From Alteromonadaceae bacterium Bs31 (GTDB lineage: Bacteria > Pseudomonadota > Gammaproteobacteria > Pseudomonadales > Cellvibrionaceae): 64,000 nt of DNA. The translations under genes were made by a program, and so were the position numbers. The stretch is from positions 47,897-111,896 of the forward strand of contig FXAI01000005.1 in the NCBI GenBank assembly GCA_900177435.1, given 5' to 3'. Below, piece after piece: positions 57,912 to 64,000 of the stretch (positions are counted from its first letter, which is position 1; the number at the start of each line of letters is the position of its first letter). Under the pieces are notes generated by a model. It did no database searches, was not told where the DNA came from, and saw only the letters and a program-made list of their open reading frames with translations.

Positions 57912-58313
57912 ATGGATATGACCCTAACAACGCCGGCCTTGCTATTCCCGGCGATATCACTTTTGTTGCTGGCTTACACTAATCGCTTTCTCACTTTAGC
58001 CTCGGTTATTCGGCAATTGGTGGATGAGGCGCCTTCCCAGGAATTGGTGCGCAGGCAAATTCAGAGCCTGCGCTTGCGCTTACAAATTATCCGTGCCATG
58101 CAGGCTTTTGGGGTCGTTGCATTTCTGTTGTGTACCCTCTCCATGTTTGCTTTGTTCCTCCATCTGGAAGCACTTGGCAAAATAATGTTTGGTGCCAGCT
58201 TGATAGCTTTGGTCGTTTCGTTACTTTGTTCATTCTACGAAGTACAGATTTCTACCAAGGCGATTAACATGGAGATAGAGCGCCTGGATGGCGCTGCAAG
58301 CAAGGAAGGGTAA
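57912..58313 (+). CDS. DUF2721 membrane protein
   Basis: 133 residues from ATG 57912 (AGAAGAAG before it); the frame is open further upstream, but that part lacks family likeness. Three hydrophobic segments and the DUF2721 pattern PALLFPAISLLLLAYTNRFLTLASVIRQL and AFGVVAFLLCTLSMFALFLHL. Function unknown. Divergent from gspA. Confidence 0.85.
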   Translation: MDMTLTTPALLFPAISLLLLAYTNRFLTLASVIRQLVDEAPSQELVRRQIQSLRLRLQIIRAMQAFGVVAFLLCTLSMFALFLHLEALGKIMFGASLIALVVSLLCSFYEVQISTKAINMEIERLDGAASKEG

Positions 58314-58330
58314 GTTTTTGGGGGTGGTGT

Positions 58331-58849
58331 TCAATCTTCGGTAATGGAGATGTCCATTGCCAGTTCATCGGCGATTTGGTCAAAGCGCTCGGCAAGTTCG
58401 TTTTTATCGATCTGCTCTGGCACTGCCATTAGCCCTTCCGCCTCAAATAAGGGGTCTCCGCTATAGGGCATGCTGGATAAGCGAGTATCCAGTTTTTCCA
58501 GGTTAATACTGTACTGCGCTAATGCAGCAGATATTTCCCTGACAATGCCTGGTCGGTCCGGACCGGTGGCATGAAAGCTGAGGATACGAATCGACGTTGT
58601 TTGTTCTGCTGATGATCTATCCTCGTGCAGCTGAACATTTATATCTTTAAGGCTGCTCAGGCCGTGTTCTAGAGCGTCAAGCTGTGCTTCGTCCAGTTGC
58701 ACGCGAATCACACCGGCGAACTTACCGGCCAGTTTTGCCAATTGGCTTTCCAGCCAGTTCCCCTGATGTTCCGATATGGTTTTTGCTACAGCTTCGACAA
58801 CACCCGGTTTGTCGTCGCTAATCAGTGTGATGATGATGTTTTTAATCAT
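58331..58849 (-). CDS. GcvR-like double-ACT protein
   Basis: 172 residues with two ACT domains: ITLISDDKPGVVEAVAKTISEHQGNWLESQLAKLAGKFAG and FHATGPDRPGIVREISAALAQYSINLEKL. This is the layout of GcvR, the glycine-cleavage repressor, and of similar amino-acid sensors. No gcv gene lies nearby, so the role is only inferred. AGGAA precedes ATG 58849. Confidence 0.85.
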   Translation of the reverse strand: MIKNIIITLISDDKPGVVEAVAKTISEHQGNWLESQLAKLAGKFAGVIRVQLDEAQLDALEHGLSSLKDINVQLHEDRSSAEQTTSIRILSFHATGPDRPGIVREISAALAQYSINLEKLDTRLSSMPYSGDPLFEAEGLMAVPEQIDKNELAERFDQIADELAMDISITED

Positions 58850-58981
58850 TCTTTATGTTCCTGTCTCATTTTCCCTAATGAAAAAGTTTGAGCGATGGAG
58901 TTATTGTGTGACAAAATTTTGAATTACATGCTCTAAGTCAATGAAATTCTGGTACAGTCCTTCAGAGCCTTGAGAAATCCC

Positions 58982-59215
58982 ATGATAATACCTCCAGAGA
59001 AACTAACTGAAGAAGTGCTCAAAGCGCTGGTTGAAGCTTATATTATGCGCGAAGGCACTGATTACGGCTATACAGAGCTTAGCCTCGAAGACAAAGTCGA
59101 GCTTTTACTGCCTAAGGTATTTACCGGCGAGGTTTTAATTTGTTATGACGAAGAGTCCGAAACAGTCAACCTGCTAAATAAGTCCGACCATCACACCATG
59201 GCGGGTAGTCTTTAA
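58982..59215 (+). CDS. YheU family (UPF0270) protein
   Basis: 77 residues from ATG 58982; IIPPEKLTEEVLKALVEAYIMREGTDYG and SLEDKVELLLPKVFTGEVLICYDEESETVNLL match YheU. An in-frame ATG 12 bases earlier is not needed. Function unknown; small cytosolic protein. Confidence 0.88.
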   Translation: MIIPPEKLTEEVLKALVEAYIMREGTDYGYTELSLEDKVELLLPKVFTGEVLICYDEESETVNLLNKSDHHTMAGSL

Positions 59216-59227
59216 TTTTTCTTTTTT

Positions 59228-62200
59228 TCACCAATGCAGTTTATCAAGCGCAAGGTTGCTGCTCACCTTTAAATATCCCTGCGCAATTGCTGTATTAACC
59301 GACGCTTTATCCAAGCTTTGTGGTTCCCAGGAATGGGGAAGAGCCCCTGCGCATTCTATCTGTATCCAGCAGTTGCGCCCCGACGCTTTGGCACTGTAGA
59401 GCGCTCTGTCTGCCATATTTATTACTTGTTCCCAGCTAAATACTTTCGCATGAGACTGGCAGAAAGGATAAGCAGCAATTCCAATAGAACATGTCTGTTT
59501 TGGGCCTTTATGTCCGTCGAGTGAAAATGTGTGTTCCATTATGGTTTTTCGCAGGCGCTCGGCGATGCCGATAGCTCGCTGTCGAGGAAGGTGCCTGATT
59601 ATGATCACAAATTCTTCCCCCCCCCAGCGCACAACGTAGTCTGTATCGCGCATGGTGTTACGCAGGATTTCACTGACTTGTATCAGTGTTTCATCGCCGC
59701 CTTTATGACCGTATTCGTCGTTGATAGCTTTGAAAAAATCCAGGTCCAGCAGCAGGAATGTCAGATCATTACGTTCATCACCGGGGGCAAAGCCCGATAG
59801 GTACTCCCTGTTTACCGTGGCGATATCATCATGCATAACCTGGTACAGAAAGCGCCTGTTTTTTAGCCCCGTTAGCTGGTCAGTTACGCTGACTTCAGAT
59901 AATTTCTGGTTGAGCTGCTTAAGCTCGCTTTGTGCATCGACCAATCGTCGTTGTTTTTGTTGTAGTTTTTCTGTGCGCTCCGCGATTTTTTTATCCAGGT
60001 TTCTATTTATTTCGTCTTTTAATGTGTCGATTTCCTTTAGACGTTTAACAATGGCACGCTCTTGCGCCAGTTTGCGTCGCTCATAGTCTAGCCTGCGCTG
60101 ATATTCCCGAATCAGAGCGCTGGCCAGCAGCATTGCGAGGGCGGTGTAGCATAGGTAGGCGAGAGGTGACTTCCAGTAAGGGGGGGAGATATGTACCGCA
60201 ATTTCCAGTGGTTTTTCATTCCACACTCCGCTGCTGTTTGATGCTTTTACCTGGAAGGTATAGTCACCGGGGTCGAGGTTTGTGTAGGTTGCGCTGCGGC
60301 GATGGCCAACCTTGTTCCAATCCATTTCGAAGCCCTTCATACGATAGGCATACTGATTTTCTTTGGGATTAACGTAGCTGAGCGCGGCAAACTCAAACGA
60401 AAATACAGAGTGCTGGTAGTCGAGGTTTATTTCTTTGGCATAGGTGATGGATTGTTGTAGTGGACCTTGAGTTTTAACTTCAACCGGAGAATTGAATATG
60501 GAAAACTCGGTGAGCACCACCGGAGGAACAAAAGTGTATTCAGAAATATCTGACGGTGCGAATAGTGTCAAGCCGCGAGAGCTGCCCAAAACGATTTCCC
60601 CTGTACTCAACAGGCTTGGCGAGTTGCGGTTGTAAAGATCCCCGGCGGGACCGTCGTGTTTGTCAAATACGGTGAAGCGCTTGTGCTGATGAGAATATTT
60701 GACCAGTCCATGAAAGGTGGTTAACCAAAGATCGTTATTGCCGTCCTCAATTATTCCGCTAATGGTCATATTGGGGAGCCCGTTGGCGCTAGTGATACGT
60801 TTGAAGTTATCGCTATGGGGCTGATAGAGGTTTAAGCCGGCGCCATTGGTGCCTACCCACAAGTGGCCGCTACTGTCTTCGAAAACACTCAGTACTTGGT
60901 CTGAACTCAGGCTATGAGGGTCTTGGGGGTCATGTTTATAGTGATGGCTGAAGCGCTTGGTTTTAGGGTTCAGGCCATACAGGCCCGCAAAGGATGAGAT
61001 CCAGAGGGTGCCTGAACGGTCTTCATAGATGTGCCTGGAATACAGGCTGTCCAATAGTGTCCCGTCGCCGTCTTGAGGCATTACGCGTTCAAAATCGCCG
61101 GTCTCAGGTCGGAAACGGTTTATGCCTTTTTCCGTAACCACCCACAGCTCTCCACTGCGTGTGGATAAGATACCCCAGGGTTCATTGCCGTAGAGGGATG
61201 TGGCACGACTCGGGTCATACTGGTAATGCTGGAATTTGCTGCCGCCCGGAGGTAGGCGGTTAAGTCCTTTATTCCAGGAGCCCACCCAAATTGAGCCGTC
61301 TTTACCTTTGGCCAAGTCGAGTACGGTGCTACCGGAGAGGCTTCCCGTGTTGCCCGGCTCATGAACAAAGCGTTTAAATGTGCCGCTCGAACGATCCAGC
61401 AGGCCCAGGCCGAAACCACAACCCACCCAGATCATTCCGTTGTCTGCTTCCAGGGTGCTCAATACTCCGCCATCAGGAAGCGAGGAGGGGTCATTGGGCT
61501 TGTGTCTGTAGTTGATGAACTTTGACGCCAGCATGTCTACCTGATCAACACCGCTGGGAAAGTAGCCGACCCAAATCCCCCCTGCACTGTCACCAACGAT
61601 GTCTCGGGCAACGTAATTACCTGGGCCACCTGTAGTACCTTCCAGATAGGCGTAGGCAGCAACTTTCCCCGTTTCGGGATGGTACAAATGCAGGCCGCTG
61701 CCGTCGCCAATCCAGATGATGCCTTCGGCATCTTCATAGAGGGCCCAGATCTCTATCGCCTTTTCGTTGTCACTGTGCTTGAACGAGCCAAAGGTGCCGT
61801 TGGCTCTGTTGTAGCGGCTGATTCCTCCGCCAAGAGAGCCGATCCAAACCGTGTTGTTAGAGTCCACCAATATTTCCCGCACTTGATTATTGGGCAGCTT
61901 GTTTTCGGCTGACAGGCCGTTAGCATGAAAATGCTTCAACTCGCCACTTGAGGGCAAGTAGCGAACTAAACCGTTATTCTCAAGTGCAAACCACAGGGCG
62001 CCGTCGTGATCTTGTTCGATTTCATGCACAAAATTATCAGTGCTGTTTGCTGTGGGTGGGATAGCCGCTGTGAGTAATTTTGGCGCGGCACGGAAGCGCC
62101 CGGTTTCCGCATTGAACAGGCGTATCCCAAGACTTGTGCTCACCCAGATACTGCCTTCACGGTCTTCAAACATGGCGTAAAAATGGACTTGATGACGCTT

Positions 62201-62593
62201 TTCCGTGTCGGTGTAGAGTTTGAAACAGTCAAAAAGATCCATCTGGCTCTGGTAGCGGCACAAGCCCGAATGGGTAACAGCCCACAGCGAACCCTTGCCG
62301 TCGGTAAGCAGATCCTTAACCCAGTTGTGAGCTATGGAGCTCGGGTCTTCCCGCTTGTGGATATAGGTCTTTATTTCATAGCCATCGTAGCGAGCGAGCC
62401 CCTGCATGGTTCCCGCCCAGATAAACCCGTGCTGGTCCTGGATGATACTGTTGACGTAGCTCAGCTGTTCGAACTCGTTAACTAAGATGGAATTGAATTT
62501 TACTTGGGGGGGCAGTTTTCCTGCTAAATCACTAGTTGCCCAGGCACTAATGGCGAGCGATAGAAAAATGAAAACTCGGGTGATGAATTTCAT
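59228..62593 (-). CDS. Two-component-propeller diguanylate cyclase (periplasmic sensor, GGDEF)
   Basis: 1121 residues. Signal sequence about 1-20, then about 14 beta-propeller repeats (e.g. GSIWVSTSLGIRLFNAETG, GHLWVGTNGAGLNLYQP) to residue 650-700, a Y_Y_Y domain (NQYAYRMKGFEMDWNKVGHRRSATYTNLDPGDYTF), one transmembrane helix (about 790-810), a coiled coil, and GGDEF. The GGDEF has an intact active-site signature WGGEEF and an inhibitory I-site RDTD five residues before it. It should make c-di-GMP upon binding of a periplasmic signal, probably sugar-derived as in SusR-like propellers. Confidence 0.93.
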   Translation of the reverse strand: MKFITRVFIFLSLAISAWATSDLAGKLPPQVKFNSILVNEFEQLSYVNSIIQDQHGFIWAGTMQGLARYDGYEIKTYIHKREDPSSIAHNWVKDLLTDGKGSLWAVTHSGLCRYQSQMDLFDCFKLYTDTEKRHQVHFYAMFEDREGSIWVSTSLGIRLFNAETGRFRAAPKLLTAAIPPTANSTDNFVHEIEQDHDGALWFALENNGLVRYLPSSGELKHFHANGLSAENKLPNNQVREILVDSNNTVWIGSLGGGISRYNRANGTFGSFKHSDNEKAIEIWALYEDAEGIIWIGDGSGLHLYHPETGKVAAYAYLEGTTGGPGNYVARDIVGDSAGGIWVGYFPSGVDQVDMLASKFINYRHKPNDPSSLPDGGVLSTLEADNGMIWVGCGFGLGLLDRSSGTFKRFVHEPGNTGSLSGSTVLDLAKGKDGSIWVGSWNKGLNRLPPGGSKFQHYQYDPSRATSLYGNEPWGILSTRSGELWVVTEKGINRFRPETGDFERVMPQDGDGTLLDSLYSRHIYEDRSGTLWISSFAGLYGLNPKTKRFSHHYKHDPQDPHSLSSDQVLSVFEDSSGHLWVGTNGAGLNLYQPHSDNFKRITSANGLPNMTISGIIEDGNNDLWLTTFHGLVKYSHQHKRFTVFDKHDGPAGDLYNRNSPSLLSTGEIVLGSSRGLTLFAPSDISEYTFVPPVVLTEFSIFNSPVEVKTQGPLQQSITYAKEINLDYQHSVFSFEFAALSYVNPKENQYAYRMKGFEMDWNKVGHRRSATYTNLDPGDYTFQVKASNSSGVWNEKPLEIAVHISPPYWKSPLAYLCYTALAMLLASALIREYQRRLDYERRKLAQERAIVKRLKEIDTLKDEINRNLDKKIAERTEKLQQKQRRLVDAQSELKQLNQKLSEVSVTDQLTGLKNRRFLYQVMHDDIATVNREYLSGFAPGDERNDLTFLLLDLDFFKAINDEYGHKGGDETLIQVSEILRNTMRDTDYVVRWGGEEFVIIIRHLPRQRAIGIAERLRKTIMEHTFSLDGHKGPKQTCSIGIAAYPFCQSHAKVFSWEQVINMADRALYSAKASGRNCWIQIECAGALPHSWEPQSLDKASVNTAIAQGYLKVSSNLALDKLHW

Positions 62594-62775
62594 TCAGGTT
62601 AACTGTGAGTTTAATTTTGAGCAGGCGGCGCAAATGGAAAGAGGACTTTTTTTCATGTTGCACACTATTCTAGGTATGTGGCCTAGTCTTGGTTTAGTAT
62701 ACCGCGCAGTTCTGCTCAGCAAGAGTCTTCTCGTTGTGCTAAATCAATTTAGCGAGCACTAAGGAGCCCGTTTTA

Positions 62776-63855
62776 GTGGCCAATAATACCGTTGTTCTAC
62801 TCGCCTTTTGTCGAGCAGGTTTTGAGAAGGAAGTCGCCGCCGAGCTAAGCGATGTGCTGGGGCACTATGGTCACTTTGGATATGCGAAAGTATATGATTC
62901 TGAGGGTTATGTGGAATTCTTTATCAGCGAGCTGAATGAGCTGTCCGCTTTACTTTCCAAGCTTCATTACAAAGATTTTATTTTCGTGCGACATTGCTAC
63001 CTCACTGCTGGCTTGCAGGCCGAACTTGATCCCGCAGACCGAGTAAGCCCTCTGGCTGAGTCTCTTCAGCAGTTATTGCAGGTTTTTGGGGTAGAGCAGA
63101 TATCAGCGCTTATGGCGGCAAACATGGACAGCAATGAAGGGAAATCACTGTCAAAACTCAGCAAATCTATTGTTCGTCATCTGCAACAACGATTTAACAG
63201 CCGCATAAGTAGCAGCGCCCAGTTTCAGGTAGAGTTGTCGTTTGTTAGCGGCACAGCAGGCTATATCGGCTTAAGTGACAAAGGTAACTGCTCTCCTTGG
63301 CCACAAGGCATACCGAGGTTGAGGTTGCCCAAAGATGCACCGAGCCGGGCAACGCTTAAGCTTGAAGAGGCGTGGCATCACTTTATCCCGGCGGATGAGT
63401 GGGAGCGCAGGTTGGCGCCGTCCATGCGAGCAGTGGATCTTGGTGCAGCCCCAGGGGGGTGGACCTGGCAGTTAGTAAGGCGAAGCATGTTTGTAGATGC
63501 GGTGGATAACGGCCCAATGGCCGGTGCTTTAATGGAGACTGGGCAAGTGCGCCACCACCAATGCGATGGTTTTGCCTATACGCCCGCCAGCCCGGTTCAC
63601 TGGTTGGTGTGTGACATCGCCGACAAGCCAGCCCGGGTAGCGTCAATGATTGCTCTATGGGGCAGTGAGCAGTGGTGCAGAGAAGCTATTTTCAACCTGA
63701 AACTGCCCATGAAGCAGCGCTATAAAGAAGTACAAAAATGCGAACAACTGATAACAGATGCCCTCAATGCGGCGGGCCTAACCTTTGAGCTTTCCTTCAA
63801 ACAGCTTTATCACGACCGCGAGGAGGTTACAGGGCATCTGCGCTTATGGCATTAG
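62776..63855 (+). CDS. rlmM: 23S rRNA (cytidine-2498 2'-O)-methyltransferase RlmM
   Basis: 359 residues from GTG 62776, with AAGGAG at 62761-62766. VLLAFCRAGFEKEVAAELSD start (THUMP-like), then the Rossmann domain with AVDLGAAPGGWTWQLVRRS and CDGFAYTPASPVHWLVCDIADKP, and LKLPMKQRYKE (catalytic Lys). The stop overlaps the convergent stop of the next gene. Confidence 0.95.
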   Translation: MANNTVVLLAFCRAGFEKEVAAELSDVLGHYGHFGYAKVYDSEGYVEFFISELNELSALLSKLHYKDFIFVRHCYLTAGLQAELDPADRVSPLAESLQQLLQVFGVEQISALMAANMDSNEGKSLSKLSKSIVRHLQQRFNSRISSSAQFQVELSFVSGTAGYIGLSDKGNCSPWPQGIPRLRLPKDAPSRATLKLEEAWHHFIPADEWERRLAPSMRAVDLGAAPGGWTWQLVRRSMFVDAVDNGPMAGALMETGQVRHHQCDGFAYTPASPVHWLVCDIADKPARVASMIALWGSEQWCREAIFNLKLPMKQRYKEVQKCEQLITDALNAAGLTFELSFKQLYHDREEVTGHLRLWH

Positions 63856-64000
63856 TTTTCAAGCACGCAAATTTTTTCCGGCTGCTTCAAGATGGAATGC
63901 ACAGCGCTTAAAACCTCTTTACGCTCAGCGCTATTAGCCCAACGCTGCCAGTCCTCGAGGGTTTTCCATTTGCAAAGTAGAAAGCGATGATGTTCATCCT
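63852..64000 (-). CDS. Antibiotic biosynthesis monooxygenase (ABM)-like protein, 3' part
   Basis: Open on the minus strand from the window end to a TAA whose complement is at 63852-63854; 48 residues. The reading is DEHHRFLLCKWKTLEDWQRW followed by ANSAERKEVLSAVHSIL and ICVLEN, typical of the ABM (dimeric ferredoxin-like) fold. The start lies beyond the window. It shares three bases with the rlmM stop. Confidence 0.7.
   Translation of the reverse strand, partial: DEHHRFLLCKWKTLEDWQRWANSAERKEVLSAVHSILKQPEKICVLEN

Overview
The window looks like the chromosome of a marine, polysaccharide-degrading gammaproteobacterium of the Cellvibrionaceae type (Saccharophagus / Teredinibacter / Cellvibrio relatives). 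The signs are secreted carbohydrate-active proteins with polyserine linkers, CBM2 modules, an AA10 lytic polysaccharide monooxygenase, a GH26 mannanase and a GH2 enzyme, together with a complete MSHA type IV pilus locus and type II secretion accessory genes. This placement is inferred from gene content; there is no rRNA or tRNA gene in the window.

Layout. 1-2910: the 3' end of a REP-associated (Y1) transposase gene, two related long palindromic REP-like elements, and a polyserine lipoprotein with a clan-A-like hydrolase domain between them. 2911-4308 looks gene-poor. 4309-10032: promoter, TPP riboswitch and the thiamine operon thiC-thiDE-thiS-thiG-thiH. 10122-15328 (minus strand): a redox/detoxification operon (DoxX, DUF1348, a glutaredoxin gene broken by a 294-bp MITE, glutathione S-transferase, a three-domain flavoprotein, a ChrR-like cupin), diverging from a PAS-AAA+-HTH sigma-54 activator at 15552. 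The shared intergenic region has a -24/-12 promoter and two palindromes exactly two helical turns apart. 17234-24992: carbohydrate-related genes (GH2, a membrane aminopropyltransferase-like protein paired with a membrane-anchored CBM2, AA10 LPMO, a CBM2 protein with an unrecognised front domain). 25334-31209: a lipoprotein, a YgjV-like protein and a nitrate-type ABC transporter behind a sigma-54/NtrC-type promoter. 31210-37104: RNase II, a secreted M14-type enzyme, GH26 mannanase, a glycine-zipper protein, TrmL. 37239-54356: the MSHA operon mshI, I2, J, K, L, M, N, E, G, F/B-like, A, C, D, O, P, Q, in largely overlapping order. 54472-64000: an outer-membrane barrel protein whose signal-peptide region carries a repeat, gspB/gspA, DUF2721, GcvR-like, YheU, a large two-component-propeller GGDEF protein, RlmM, and a partial ABM-domain gene.

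How the parts work together. The thi operon is feedback-controlled by TPP, apparently through a hairpin that covers the thiC ribosome binding site. Two sigma-54 promoters are visible, one for the redox operon and one for nitrogen uptake. The cellulose/chitin/mannan proteins and type II secretion genes fit a particle-attached lifestyle, with MSHA pili (MshE has c-di-GMP-binding sequence motifs) and a diguanylate cyclase governing attachment. The most unusual observations are the clean MITE insertion in glutaredoxin, the phased operator pair before the redox operon, the REP palindromes beside their likely transposase, the CBM2-anchor/aminopropyltransferase pair, and the repeat inside the barrel protein gene.
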